Source: DAISKN01 sp963716925
Lineage (GTDB): Bacteria; Acidobacteriota; Vicinamibacteria; Marinacidobacterales; SMYC01
NCBI GenBank assembly: GCA_963716925.1
Contig: CAVQUX010000010.1
Span: forward strand, 868,001-932,000
Direction of reading: 5' to 3'
Length of the DNA: 64,000 nt
The notes under the pieces were generated by a model, which saw nothing but the letters and a program-made list of their open reading frames with translations, was not told the DNA's origin and ran no database searches. Made by a program: the position numbers and the translations under genes. Each line of letters starts with the position of its first letter. Positions within the stretch are counted from its first letter, which is position 1. This document shows positions 17,437-25,704 of the stretch, piece by piece.

Positions 17437-18272
17437 TCCTTCAGCTCCGTCGAGAGCAGGCTCATCTCGAACAGCTCGACGTTCTTCATCTTCTTCTTGA
17501 AGATCCCGGTGTACTCCAGCGCGTCGGCGTTCTGTTCGAGGACCGCCACCGCTTCCTTTCCGGGGGCGACCTGGATGGTGAACGATCGAGCCACGGCATC
17601 GAGCCAGCGGGGGGAGCTCTTGTCTCCTTCGTTCACCTCGTACAACAGGCGCACCGTCGGGGCGCCGCTCGAAACAGAGGGAGGTAGAGTCATCTTGAGC
17701 ACCACAGCGCCGTCCTCGGCCTTCTCCACCTTGCATTCGTACCCTTCCAGGGCTTCGACCAGCCGCGAGTCCGTGGGCGAGAACGTGAACGAGTTGTAGA
17801 GCGTCACTCCGTCGACGGTGTCCGGCTTGTCGTCGATGAAGGTGCAGGCGCGGCCGCTTCCGACATAGACGCGAAGCCGGAGGCTCGGGTCCACGGAGAG
17901 TCCGGGGGGCGAGTCGAACGCGTACCAGAACGACCGGCCCTGGATCTGAAGGGTGATGGCTGCTCGAGCGGAAGAGCCCTTCGGCGCGGGCGGATCGGGA
18001 CGGTCCGGAGGTCGGGACGAGGGGGACGCCGCCCCGGGCTTTCCCGGCGGTGCCGGAGCCTTGGACTCTTCGTAGTCGATGCGGGCGATGTCTTTCTTCG
18101 GGATGACGAGCTCGCCGTACGGAGTCTTGAGCGTCACCTGGGTGTTGTTGGCGGCGACGAGCGTGCCGTGGAGGACGTCGCCGTTATTAAGGTACACCAC
18201 CTCCGCGGCGGCCGACGCCGCGACCAGACTCGCCGTGAATACCAAGGAGAGCGAACGCCCCGAGCTTCTCAT
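17433..18272 (-). CDS. Secreted protein of unknown function
   Basis: A 279-residue protein with a clear signal peptide (MRSSGRSLSLVFTASLVAASAAAE). A small beta-rich segment follows (VVYLNNGDVLHGTLVAANNTQVTLKTPYGELVIPKKDIARIDY, quoted in pieces), of the kind found in many Acidobacteriota and Planctomycetes secreted proteins. A Pro/Ser-rich linker (~residues 70-95) leads to a ~180-residue beta-rich domain that I do not recognise. It is immediately upstream of the TolB-like gene and shares its stop region with the start of that gene. The two may act together at the envelope; this is inferred from the overlap only. Confidence 0.7.
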   Translation of the reverse strand: MRSSGRSLSLVFTASLVAASAAAEVVYLNNGDVLHGTLVAANNTQVTLKTPYGELVIPKKDIARIDYEESKAPAPPGKPGAASPSSRPPDRPDPPAPKGSSARAAITLQIQGRSFWYAFDSPPGLSVDPSLRLRVYVGSGRACTFIDDKPDTVDGVTLYNSFTFSPTDSRLVEALEGYECKVEKAEDGAVVLKMTLPPSVSSGAPTVRLLYEVNEGDKSSPRWLDAVARSFTIQVAPGKEAVAVLEQNADALEYTGIFKKKMKNVELFEMSLLSTELKD

Positions 18273-18320
18273 ACGTTTCCCGAATGCCGATTCCGCTGTT
18301 TCGTGTGCATATTATAGCCC

Positions 18321-18965
18321 GTGCCCGGAAGTGCTTTGTACTTCGCCGTGGTTCTCGCTGTCGCGGAAATCGCACGCAGGAAGCTCGGAATCGCTCCCGA
18401 TATCACCCGAAAAGGAGTGTTCGCGGCCCTCGCCGTCTGGGCCTTTCTCGCGGTCTCGACCTTCGACAATCCGGTGAGCGCCTCGGCCGCGTTTCTCGGC
18501 CTCGCCGGGGCGCTCTACCTGTCGTTCCGATACGAAGTCCTCGAAGCCATCGAGAGCGAGGGGCCCACCCTCGGATCGGTGCTGGCGCCGCTCTCCCTGG
18601 CGCTCCTTCTGGCTCGTCTCGGAACGGACTCGCCTCATATCGCGGGAGCGGCGGCGCTCTCGATGCTCGGTGACGGCGCCGCGTCCCTCGTGGGACGCCG
18701 CCGCGGCACGCGGAAGTACCACCTGCTCGGTCACTCGCGCACCATGGAAGGAACGCTGACGCTGTTCCTCGTGGCGAGCGCCTCGATGGCCCCGGTGCTC
18801 GGCCTTCTCGGGGGCCTCGATTGGCATCAGGCGGTGGCGTTCGCCCTGATCGCGGGAACGGTCGCGGCGTCGGTGGAGACGATCTCGGTCTACGGGAGCG
18901 ACAACGCGACCGTGCCTCTCTCGGTCGCGGCGACCCTGATGCTGCTGACGGCAGCAACGGGCTAG
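18321..18965 (+). CDS. Dolichol/phytol kinase-like or CDP-diglyceride synthase-like membrane protein
   Basis: A 214-residue polytopic membrane protein starting at GTG. It has six or seven hydrophobic helices and the signature AALSMLGDGAASLVGRRRGTRKYHLLGHSRTMEGT (quoted in pieces), which matches CTP-dependent polyprenol kinases and phosphatidate cytidylyltransferase relatives (D-G-x-A-x-x-x-G-x-x-x-G then K-S/T-x-E-G). An N-terminal AEIARRKLGIAPDITRKGVF also fits the SEC59/VTE5 group. The likely role is phosphorylation of an isoprenoid alcohol in the cytoplasmic membrane. The gene stands alone, divergent from the secreted-protein gene. Confidence 0.75.
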   Translation: MPGSALYFAVVLAVAEIARRKLGIAPDITRKGVFAALAVWAFLAVSTFDNPVSASAAFLGLAGALYLSFRYEVLEAIESEGPTLGSVLAPLSLALLLARLGTDSPHIAGAAALSMLGDGAASLVGRRRGTRKYHLLGHSRTMEGTLTLFLVASASMAPVLGLLGGLDWHQAVAFALIAGTVAASVETISVYGSDNATVPLSVAATLMLLTAATG

Positions 18966-19202
18966 CGTCAGTGTCCCAGAAACCCTGTTTCAGTGGATCG
19001 TGAGCCGAGACCCCAAAAAAATCCGTCCGGACCCCTCAGGTGCGGCCGCCTACAGCGCCTTCGAGCCGGTGGACTATCGCGAGAGAAGCGGACTCTTCAT
19101 GGACCGGCGGCGACACCGAGACAGCGTCTGGGAACTGTCCGGGGTTCCGTCATTTCAAAGGGGTCCCCGAGTTACCACGATTTCGGAGACGGGACACTAA
19201 CG
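18966..19202. mobile_element. Possible small non-autonomous element with terminal inverted repeats
   Basis: CGTCAGTGTCCC at 18966-18977 is matched by GGGACACTAACG at 19191-19202 in inverted orientation (11 of 12). Inside the ends, further partial matches occur (AGAAACC against the complement of TTTCGGAG). The 237-base unit begins directly after the stop of the dolichol-kinase-like gene. It holds only a 66-residue open frame with no recognised similarity. It resembles a miniature element related to transposons whose ends start TGTCCC; no transposase is present in the window. Confidence 0.35.
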
Positions 19203-19211
19203 AGCGAAGCG

Positions 19212-19241
19212 AGCCCGTCAGCCCCAGCGACGCGACGGGCT
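19212..19241. terminator. Hairpin between convergent genes
   Basis: AGCCCGTC (19212-19219) and GACGGGCT (19234-19241) form an eight-base GC-rich perfect stem with a 14-base loop. The hairpin is located between the convergent dolichol-kinase-like gene and the small gene that ends at 19244. There is no strong U-tract on either strand, so it may act as a bidirectional or factor-assisted terminator. Confidence 0.45.
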
Positions 19242-19243
19242 AA

Positions 19244-19459
19244 CTAATAACGCTCGACGGAGACCGATTCCGTCTCGACCAGAGGCTCGGCGGCGAGGAG
19301 AACGGTCCCGTTGATGGGAAGCAGTGCCTGGTGGTACCGCTCCTTCACTTCCAGCGCCACCTCGTAGTAGCCCTCGGGGTGGATCTGAAGGAGTTTCCCC
19401 TTCGCTCCCTTGACGCCGAGCGCGTCGTTGTAAACGCGTATCTGAGTCTGGAGGTCCAT
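19244..19459 (-). CDS. Small conserved-looking protein downstream of lysine aminotransferase
   Basis: A 71-residue acidic protein beginning MDLQTQIRVYNDALGVKGAKG and containing GYYEVALEVKERYHQALLPINGTVLLAAEP. It is predicted to be a small beta-rich cytoplasmic protein, with no signal or membrane segment. It lies 40 bases downstream of the aminotransferase gene on the same strand, with AAAGGCAGG before the ATG. Codon use matches the genome and the protein reads like a genuine small gene family of Acidobacteriota rather than a chance frame. No function can be assigned. Confidence 0.6.
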   Translation of the reverse strand: MDLQTQIRVYNDALGVKGAKGKLLQIHPEGYYEVALEVKERYHQALLPINGTVLLAAEPLVETESVSVERY

Positions 19460-19499
19460 GGCCTGCCTTTCGTCCGGTTCTAGAAAGTCTATCAGGCTC

Positions 19500-20819
19500 T
19501 CACAGTGTCGACAACACGCGCCTTATGATGGAGATCCCCTGCTCGACTTCTTCCTTGCCGACGCTCAACGTCGGCCGGAACCGGATCGAGGTGCGGCCGC
19601 TTCCGAGGATCAGCATCCCCGAGTCGAAGGCGAGCTTCTTGAATCGGTCACGGGTCTCGGTGTCGGGGAGGTCGAACGCGCACATCAGGCCCCGGCCGCG
19701 CGCATTCGAGATCCGTCCGGGATTCTCCGCCTGGAGCTTTTCGAGCTCCGCGAGAAGCTGCGCTCCCACCTGGCGCGAGCGCTCCACGAGCTTCTCCTCC
19801 TCGATGATCTCCAGGTAGCGCCCGAAGCGCACCATGTCGACCAGGCTCCCGCCCCAGGTGGAGTTGATGCGGGTGGACTCGTGAAAGACGTTCTTCTCCA
19901 CTTCGTCGATACGGCGACCGGCGAGGATGCCGCAGACCTGGGTCTTCTTTCCGAACGCCAGGACGTCGGGGGTGAAGCCGAAATGCTGAAAGGCCCACAT
20001 CTTTCCCGTGAGCCCGACGCCGGTCTGCACTTCGTCGACGATGTAGAGGAACTCGTGCTCGTCAGCGAGATCCCGCAGCTTTCGCAGGAACTCCGGCCGG
20101 AAGTGGTTGTCTCCCCCTTCGCCCTGGATGGGCTCGATGATGAGCGCCGCGATCTCGTCCGGGTGGTCCTTTACCGCTTTCTCGATCTGGCGCACCGCTT
20201 CCTTCTCCGCCGCAATCACTTCTTCGACGTGGGAGGCGACGGGAAACCGGAGCTTGGGATTGTCGATCCGCGGCCAGTCGAACTTGGGGAAGTACATCGT
20301 CTTCCTGGGATCGGCGGTGTTGGTCATCGAGATCGAGTAGCCGGTCCTCCCGTGGAACGCTTCGCGGAAGTGCAGGACCAGGCTCCCCTTCTCGCCTCGC
20401 CCGCGCGCCAGGTTCTTTCGAACCTTCCAGTCGAACGCCGTCTTGAGCGCGTTCTCGACCGCGACCGAGCCTCCCGCGACCAGGAAGAGATGAGGAAGCT
20501 CCGGCGGAATGGCGACGCGGTCGAAGGTATCCACGAACTCGGCCATCTCCACCGTGTAGACGTCGGAGTTGCTGGGGTTGTGGATCGCGACCTCCGCCAT
20601 CTTCTCCTTGAACGCGGGCTCGATCATCTTCGGGTGATTGAGTCCCACGGGCTGGGTCGCGAAGAACGAAAAGAAATCGAGGAACCGGCGCCCGTTCCGG
20701 CTGTCGTAGATGTAAGACCCTTGGCTTCGCTTCAGATCGAATACCAGGTCGAGGCCGTCCACCAGCATGTGCTTCTTCAGCGTGCCGTGGACGTCGGCAG
20801 GATTCATAGCAGTCAACAT
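19500..20819 (-). CDS. lat: L-lysine 6-transaminase
   Basis: A 439-residue class-III PLP aminotransferase that moves the epsilon-amino group of L-lysine to 2-oxoglutarate, giving 2-aminoadipate semialdehyde. Fold features are FDLKRSQGSYIYDSRNGRRFLDFFS near the N-terminus (quoted in part), VAGGSVAVENALKTAFDW, YIVDEVQTGVGLTGKMWAF with the PLP-binding Asp, and FGKKTQVCG with the Schiff-base Lys. The length and the FFSFFATQPVGLNHPKM segment fit lysine epsilon-aminotransferases rather than ornithine aminotransferases. GAGGTGAG lies four bases upstream of the ATG. No 2-aminoadipate semialdehyde dehydrogenase is nearby, so the pathway (lysine catabolism or osmoprotection) is open. Confidence 0.88.
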   Translation of the reverse strand: MLTAMNPADVHGTLKKHMLVDGLDLVFDLKRSQGSYIYDSRNGRRFLDFFSFFATQPVGLNHPKMIEPAFKEKMAEVAIHNPSNSDVYTVEMAEFVDTFDRVAIPPELPHLFLVAGGSVAVENALKTAFDWKVRKNLARGRGEKGSLVLHFREAFHGRTGYSISMTNTADPRKTMYFPKFDWPRIDNPKLRFPVASHVEEVIAAEKEAVRQIEKAVKDHPDEIAALIIEPIQGEGGDNHFRPEFLRKLRDLADEHEFLYIVDEVQTGVGLTGKMWAFQHFGFTPDVLAFGKKTQVCGILAGRRIDEVEKNVFHESTRINSTWGGSLVDMVRFGRYLEIIEEEKLVERSRQVGAQLLAELEKLQAENPGRISNARGRGLMCAFDLPDTETRDRFKKLAFDSGMLILGSGRTSIRFRPTLSVGKEEVEQGISIIRRVLSTL

Positions 20820-20920
20820 CGTCTCACCTCGTCGATACGCGCGCCGGGAGCGAGGTCCCGTGCGGGAAACTGGAAAACCTTACCAGAGAAAGAGATAGAG
20901 GGAAAGCCGCGCGCGGCGCG

Positions 20921-20977
20921 CTAGGTGGCGCCCTGCAGGTAGATGGCGAAGAGCAAAAGGTGCTGCAGCTTGGACAT
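20921..20977 (-). other. Possible short ORF upstream of the lysine aminotransferase
   Basis: An 18-codon open frame on the minus strand (MSKLQHLLLFAIYLQGAT) with AGGT eight bases upstream. It lies 102 bases before the lysine aminotransferase start. It could be a leader peptide, but nothing like an attenuator or lysine run is seen. It may equally be chance. Confidence 0.2.
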
Positions 20978-21000
20978 CGCGAGACCTATTTTACTATAAT
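20970..21000 (+). promoter_or_regulatory. Sigma70-like promoter for the CNB/DUF4388 gene
   Basis: TTGGAC (20970-20975) and a perfect TATAAT (20995-21000) are separated by 19 bases. They sit 54 bases before the start of the cyclic-nucleotide-binding gene, in one of the few AT-rich spots of the window. The spacer is two bases longer than ideal, so use under an activator or a different -35 is possible. Confidence 0.55.
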
Positions 21001-21053
21001 CGGCCACCCTTCGAATCTCGCGCGCCGAGATCGGTTGGTCTCCCCCTGGAGCG

Positions 21054-22103
21054 ATGAGAGCCCGCATGAGCACGGAAGACGCATTGAGCAGTGAGGACTT
21101 CGGAGAGCTCGATGACATCGGTTTCCTGCGGGAAGCCGAGCTCTTCCGCGAAATGCCCGACTCCGTGATTCGCACCATCCTGAGCCAGGGCAGCACTTCG
21201 CGGTACCAGGCGGGCGACCTCGTCTTCCAGAAGGGCGATCCCGGCGACAGCCTTTTCGTCGTGAAGACCGGGGTCGTCGAGATCGCGAATCCGGGCGACG
21301 GTCCTCCCCTCGCCTACCTCGGCCGCGGCGATTGCTTCGGCGAGCTCGCGCTCCTCACCGGTTCGCAGCGCAACAACGAAGTGCGCGTCCCCCAGCAGGC
21401 GGAGCTCCTGGTGATCGACCGCTCGCTCTTCGAGGATCTCATGGCGAACCACACGGGATTCGCGAGCCAGCTCGCCATCATCCTGGCGCGGCGGCTGGTC
21501 GGCGTCCTGGAGGATCTCCCCGACCGAGCCACCAAGAAAGAGCTCCAGGGCGACCTGCAGTACTTCGATCTGGCTACCGTAGTGCAAACGCTCATCAGCT
21601 CGGCGCAGACCGGGGTCATGACGCTTTCGGCCAACGAGGACGTCGTCGCCCGTCTCTACTTCCAGAACGGCAACATCTACCGGGCGCAGTTCGGGCACCG
21701 GAGAGGCGACGAAGCGGTGCACCATCTCTTCCAGACGGAGCTCGACGGCGGATTTCTCTTCGAGAGCCGCGGCGTCGAACCGGTGGCCGACGGTCCCGAC
21801 CCCGGCATCACCGTTCCCGCGATGGCGCTGATGATGGACTCGGTCAGGCTCCAGGACGAGCTGAAGATGCTGCTCGAGGAGCTCCCCGCTCCGGCGACTC
21901 TGCTCGAGCGGAACCGTTCGGCTCTGAGCTGGAACGAAGACGAGGGCCAGGCGGATGCGCGGCAGATCTGGGGATGCCTCCACGCTCCGCTGAGCGTGGC
22001 CGAGATCTTCGAGCGCGCCCACAGCTGCGGTTACCATACCGCGCGGATCATCACCCGGTTGATCCAGACCGAGCAGATCCGGCCCACCGTCACCCTGGGG
22101 TAG
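21054..22103 (+). CDS. Cyclic-nucleotide-binding domain protein with DUF4388 domain
   Basis: A 349-residue cytoplasmic protein. Residues ~25-140 form a cyclic-nucleotide-binding-type beta barrel: LFREMPDSVIRTILSQGSTSRYQAGDLVFQKGDPGDSLFVVKTG (quoted in pieces), then LGRGDCFGELALLTGSQRNNEV in the phosphate-binding cassette position. The next ~100 residues (LQGDLQYFDLATVVQTLISSAQTGVMTLSANEDVVARLYFQNG, in pieces) match DUF4388/PATAN, a domain linked to signalling and gliding-type regulation in Myxococcota and Acidobacteriota. A winged-helix-like tail may follow. The cassette has GELALL with Arg two residues after Ser-Gln, so nucleotide binding is uncertain. No kinase or cyclase partner is adjacent. 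Confidence 0.85.
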   Translation: MRARMSTEDALSSEDFGELDDIGFLREAELFREMPDSVIRTILSQGSTSRYQAGDLVFQKGDPGDSLFVVKTGVVEIANPGDGPPLAYLGRGDCFGELALLTGSQRNNEVRVPQQAELLVIDRSLFEDLMANHTGFASQLAIILARRLVGVLEDLPDRATKKELQGDLQYFDLATVVQTLISSAQTGVMTLSANEDVVARLYFQNGNIYRAQFGHRRGDEAVHHLFQTELDGGFLFESRGVEPVADGPDPGITVPAMALMMDSVRLQDELKMLLEELPAPATLLERNRSALSWNEDEGQADARQIWGCLHAPLSVAEIFERAHSCGYHTARIITRLIQTEQIRPTVTLG

Positions 22104-22118
22104 CGCATAGGAGTGGCA

Positions 22119-22988
22119 ATGCCGCAAAAGGCCGCGTGGTCGCTGGCACTCGCGCTCGCCGCCGCACCCGCAGCGGGCGCGGATGTCCCGAAAAACCTCG
22201 TCGTGGACGTCCGGCTGTACGAGGCCCGCAGCGCGAGCCCGGATTTCACGGTGATGGAGAAGCTTTCGTTCTTCGTCAATACCGACGGCACCGGAGTCAG
22301 CGAGTCCCAGTGGCTCGCGACCATCGCCCGCCAGGTTCCCGAGGCCTTTCTCGCGACCCTCGCGAGCGAGACCGTGAGCGTGGACGGTTCGACCGCCCGT
22401 CTGGTCCTTTCGAAGCGAACGCGCACCCTGGAGCTGAGCTTCGACTTGAAGGACTACCTCGAGCGGGGCACGTTCACATCGACGGCGGCGGCGCGCCTGG
22501 TCCGTGGTGAAGAGACCGTCCGGGCGTTCGATCGGGCGGTCGAGATGAGGGTGGGCCAGACTTTCGTCTTTGGAAGCCGCGATCTCGAGCTCTCCGCGAG
22601 CGAGTACGTTTCTCACTTCCGCGACTTCGAGAGCTCCGAGGAGCGCGGAGAGCTCTACGAGAGCCTCCGCCCTTACTCGTTCTTCCTCGTGGTCGCGGTC
22701 ACCCCGCGCCTCGCCGAGGAGCCGGCTCCCGGGACCGAGCCGGTCCCGGTCTCCGTCGGCTCGAACGTGATTCCACCGCTCGAGAGTCCCCTCGGGATTC
22801 CGCTCACAGGTGAAATCGCGCTCGAGCTCGCGATCGACTCGACGGGCGCCCCCACGGACTCCAGGGTCCTGCGCTCGTCCCTCCCCGAGGTGAACGCGCG
22901 CATCCTGGGGGAGAGTACTTCGTTTCGCTTCCCCGAAGCCGCGGGAAGGAAAGCCCGCCTGACGCTCTCGCTCCGCGCGGAGCCCTAG
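22119..22988 (+). CDS. Secreted protein of unknown function
   Basis: A 289-residue exported protein starting MPQKAAWSLALALAAAPAAGA, a typical signal peptide. An in-frame GTG six bases upstream is possible, but the GGAG site fits the ATG. The body is beta-rich with EARSASPDFTVMEKLSFFVNTDGTG and two sections resembling bacterial secretin/pilotin-like repeats. The last ~75 residues (IPLTGEIALELAIDSTGAPTDSRVL) resemble a TonB C-terminal-type domain. It follows the DUF4388 gene by 15 bases and is probably co-transcribed. The function is unknown. Confidence 0.65.
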   Translation: MPQKAAWSLALALAAAPAAGADVPKNLVVDVRLYEARSASPDFTVMEKLSFFVNTDGTGVSESQWLATIARQVPEAFLATLASETVSVDGSTARLVLSKRTRTLELSFDLKDYLERGTFTSTAAARLVRGEETVRAFDRAVEMRVGQTFVFGSRDLELSASEYVSHFRDFESSEERGELYESLRPYSFFLVVAVTPRLAEEPAPGTEPVPVSVGSNVIPPLESPLGIPLTGEIALELAIDSTGAPTDSRVLRSSLPEVNARILGESTSFRFPEAAGRKARLTLSLRAEP

Positions 22989-23053
22989 CCTCGGGGTGGG
23001 CTCCACCCCGCTTCTTACGCCGGGATTTAGTATTCTCTAGGTACTTCTCGAAG

Positions 23054-24364
23054 ATGGAACGGACGCTCTCCCCCGACCAGCTGGTGATGATCACCGTGCT
23101 GGTGAAGCTCGGGGTCATGGCCTCGATCGCGAGCCTCCTGAGCCGGTTCGGAGCGTTCAAGCGTCTCCTTCTCAAGACCGAGCTTTCCCTCAAAGAAAAG
23201 CTCATCTTCGCGCTGCTGTCGGGGATGCTGCTCTCGTTCGGCGTCGCCATCCGACTCCTCCTGAACTACGCCGCCGCCGATCTCTCGCTTTCGGGAACGA
23301 TGCTCGTCGGACTCCTCACCGGACCTCTGACCGGCGCCGGAGTCGGTCTCATGGTCGGAGCTCCCGCGGCTCTCCGGGGCGAGCTCCTGGCCCTTCCGCT
23401 CGGGGTGCTCTACGGGGTGAGCGGCGGGATCGTGCGCCACTTCTGCCGCAAGGAAGACATCTGGAGCTTCTCGCCCCTGATCTTCCTGAACCTCATGCGC
23501 ATCGGAAAGACCGCCGTCCGGGACCGGGTGTTCGACTGGCAGATCGCGATCTTCACGGTGACCGTCGCGCTCGAAACGCTCCGCATGTTCATCGGCTCCG
23601 AAGCCCCGAACCTCGTCTTCCACCTCTCCTCGGAGAATCCCTGGGTCCTTCTCTCCATCTACATCAGCACCCTCGCCGCCCTCGGAATCCCGATCAAGAT
23701 CTGGAACAACGTGCGGCTCGAGAGGAAGCTCGCCGAGCAGGAGGTCCTGGTGATCCGAGCGAGGCTCCAGGCGCTCTCGAGCCAGATCAATCCTCACTTC
23801 CTCTTCAATACCCTCAACACCATCGCCTCCGCGACGAGGACCGATCCCGAAGTGGCGCGGATGCTCATCCGCAAGCTCTCGAGCATCCTGAGAAAGCTCC
23901 TCCAGGAGCAGGATCACTTCATTCCCCTCAAGGAAGAGCTGGAGTTCATCGACTCCTATCTCGACATCGAGTCGGTCCGCTTCGGAAGCGGGAAGCTCCT
24001 GATCGAGAAGGTGGTCGATGAGGAGGCCCTCGAATCCTACGTCCCCTCCATGATCATCCAGCCGCTGGTCGAGAACGCGGTGAAGCACGGGGTGGGCTCA
24101 CGGCTCGAAGGAGGGCGCATCATCATCCGCGCGCGGCGGGGGCTCGGAAGCGCCATCATCGAGATCGAGGACAACGGCGTCGGCCTCCCGCAGAAGGAGA
24201 GCTCCGAGAGCGGCCTCGGAATCGGGCTCTCCAACGTGAACGAGCGGCTCAAGGTCATCTACGGGCCCCAGTACCAGCTTCAGCTCGAGAGCGATCCCGA
24301 GCGCGGGACCATCGCCCGTGTCGAGATCCCGGACGTGGACGTTTCGTTCCTCCGCGCGAGCTGA
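23054..24364 (+). CDS. LytS/YpdA-type sensor histidine kinase
   Basis: A 436-residue membrane sensor kinase. Residues ~1-210 hold five to seven transmembrane helices of the 5TM-LYT type (GMLLSFGVAIRLLLNY, GPLTGAGVGLMVGAPAAL). The His_kinase region carries LSSQINPHFLFNTLNTI, with the phospho-accepting His at residue 248. The HATPase domain includes LVENAVKHGV (N box), EDNGVGLP (G1) and GIGLSNVNERL (G2). The class senses envelope, peptide or metabolite signals through the membrane domain. It lies three bases before its response regulator and the two form a standard LytS/LytR-type operon. The sensed signal is unknown. Confidence 0.93.
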   Translation: MERTLSPDQLVMITVLVKLGVMASIASLLSRFGAFKRLLLKTELSLKEKLIFALLSGMLLSFGVAIRLLLNYAAADLSLSGTMLVGLLTGPLTGAGVGLMVGAPAALRGELLALPLGVLYGVSGGIVRHFCRKEDIWSFSPLIFLNLMRIGKTAVRDRVFDWQIAIFTVTVALETLRMFIGSEAPNLVFHLSSENPWVLLSIYISTLAALGIPIKIWNNVRLERKLAEQEVLVIRARLQALSSQINPHFLFNTLNTIASATRTDPEVARMLIRKLSSILRKLLQEQDHFIPLKEELEFIDSYLDIESVRFGSGKLLIEKVVDEEALESYVPSMIIQPLVENAVKHGVGSRLEGGRIIIRARRGLGSAIIEIEDNGVGLPQKESSESGLGIGLSNVNERLKVIYGPQYQLQLESDPERGTIARVEIPDVDVSFLRAS

Positions 24365-24367
24365 AAC

Positions 24368-25132
24368 ATGTCCGTGCGCGCCCTCGTCGCCGACGATGAG
24401 CAGCTGGCCCGGGACGAGCTCTGTTTCCTCCTCGCATCCGTTCCCGACGTCGAGATCGTGGGACAGGCTTCGAACGGCAAACAGGCGGTCGAGCTCGCGC
24501 GGGAATTGACCCCCGATCTCCTGTTTCTCGACATCCAGATGCCCGGGCTCGACGGCTTTCAGGTGGTGCGCGAGCTCATGGAGGACGACGAGCTGCCTCA
24601 GATCGTTTTCGTGACCGCCTACGACCAGTACGCCATCAAAGCGTTCGAGGTGAACGCCATCGACTACCTTCTGAAGCCCGTCGACAAAACCCGGCTCCGG
24701 CAGGCGGTCGGCCGCGCGGTGAAGCGGAAGCGGGAGGGAGAGCCGATCGAGACCCAACTCGAGCGGCTTCTGGGAGCTCTCGAGCGGGGCGCGCGGCAGA
24801 AGCGCGTGGTGGTCAAAGTCGGCGAGCGCTTCATGCTGGTCGACGCCGCGGACATCGTCTATGCCAGCGTCGAGGGCGGCGTCGTCACCCTCGTCACCGA
24901 TCAGGTCACCGGAACCTCGAACCTGCGGACGCTGGAAGAGCTTGCCGCCGTCCTCGACCCCGGGACGTTCTGGCGGGTCCACCGCGGCTACATCGTCAAC
25001 CTGGAGCGCATCCAGGAAGTGATTCCGTGGTTCAACCGCACCATTCAGCTCAAGATGACCGATCGCGCCGGGACGGAGATCCCGGTCTCCCGCTCGCAGA
25101 CGCGGCGGTTGAAAGAGCATCTGAATCTTTGA
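24368..25132 (+). CDS. LytTR-family response regulator
   Basis: A 254-residue regulator. Its receiver domain spans residues 1-120: ALVADDEQLARDELCFLL at the start, LLFLDIQMPGLDGF with the phospho-acceptor Asp55, FVTAYDQYAIKAFEVNAIDYLLKPV at the end. A LytTR DNA-binding domain covers ~150-250 (RFMLVDAADIVYASVEGG, FWRVHRGYIVNLERIQEV, IPVSRSQTRRLKEHL). It is transcribed with the LytS-type kinase three bases upstream. LytTR regulators bind direct repeats upstream of target genes, often for envelope or competence functions. No such target was identified in the window. Confidence 0.95.
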   Translation: MSVRALVADDEQLARDELCFLLASVPDVEIVGQASNGKQAVELARELTPDLLFLDIQMPGLDGFQVVRELMEDDELPQIVFVTAYDQYAIKAFEVNAIDYLLKPVDKTRLRQAVGRAVKRKREGEPIETQLERLLGALERGARQKRVVVKVGERFMLVDAADIVYASVEGGVVTLVTDQVTGTSNLRTLEELAAVLDPGTFWRVHRGYIVNLERIQEVIPWFNRTIQLKMTDRAGTEIPVSRSQTRRLKEHLNL

Positions 25133-25263
25133 ATTGGCCGGATTCGGGCAGAGCGCTTCCCAAAGACGAACGAGGCTCCGCAGCTCGCGACCAAACTCCA
25201 GGTTTTCCGCGTCCTTCCGCGTGGCACGTGCATTGCTTCGGTCAGCGCGAGGAGGTGTCTGCG

Positions 25264-25695
25264 ATGCGAGAAGTCGAACGATTCCGGGAGCCCGTGACCG
25301 CCCTTCCGACACAAGACGCCGTCGAGAGCAAGCGAAAGGAGGGCTGGCGTCTCTCCGCGATCGAGTGGGAGCGGGAGGGCGCGCGGGAGGCACCCGAGGG
25401 AAGGCGCCCCATTCCCTACGGCCTCCGCATCTCGACCGACTGCCAGCACCTCGAGGTGAATCCCGCGGAGAAGGACGTGGTCAAAACCATCATCGCCATG
25501 ATCGCCGGCGATCATCCGTTGTCGAAAATCGCCCTCGAGCTCAACCAGAGGGGCTCCCGCACTCGAAGCGGCGCGGAGTGGACCCAGCTCAAGATCTTCC
25601 AGATGCTTCCCCGGGTGATCGAGCTCGGACCGGAGATACTCTCTCAACGAGAGTGGTCCGAGAGCAAAAAGAGGCTACTGGCGGAAGTCAGCTAG
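25264..25695 (+). CDS. Recombinase-domain fragment protein
   Basis: A 143-residue protein preceded by a strong AGGAGGT site six bases from ATG. The C-terminal half (PYGLRISTDCQHLEVNPAEKD, IIAMIAGDHPLSKIALELNQRGSRTRSGAEWTQLKIFQML, in pieces) matches the Recombinase helical domain of large serine recombinases: a PYG motif, then a helix-turn-helix with N-x-x-G-x-x-T-R. No catalytic resolvase domain is present and no zinc ribbon follows. It could be a domesticated DNA-binding regulator rather than an active recombinase. A long inverted repeat lies just downstream. Confidence 0.6.
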   Translation: MREVERFREPVTALPTQDAVESKRKEGWRLSAIEWEREGAREAPEGRRPIPYGLRISTDCQHLEVNPAEKDVVKTIIAMIAGDHPLSKIALELNQRGSRTRSGAEWTQLKIFQMLPRVIELGPEILSQREWSESKKRLLAEVS

Positions 25696-25704
25696 GGCCA
25701 GCGG

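Noticed and set aside
19000..19200. 66-codon frame MSRDPKKIRPDPSG... inside the possible miniature element
   Set aside because: No ribosome-binding site, no similarity, and bounded by the element's inverted ends.
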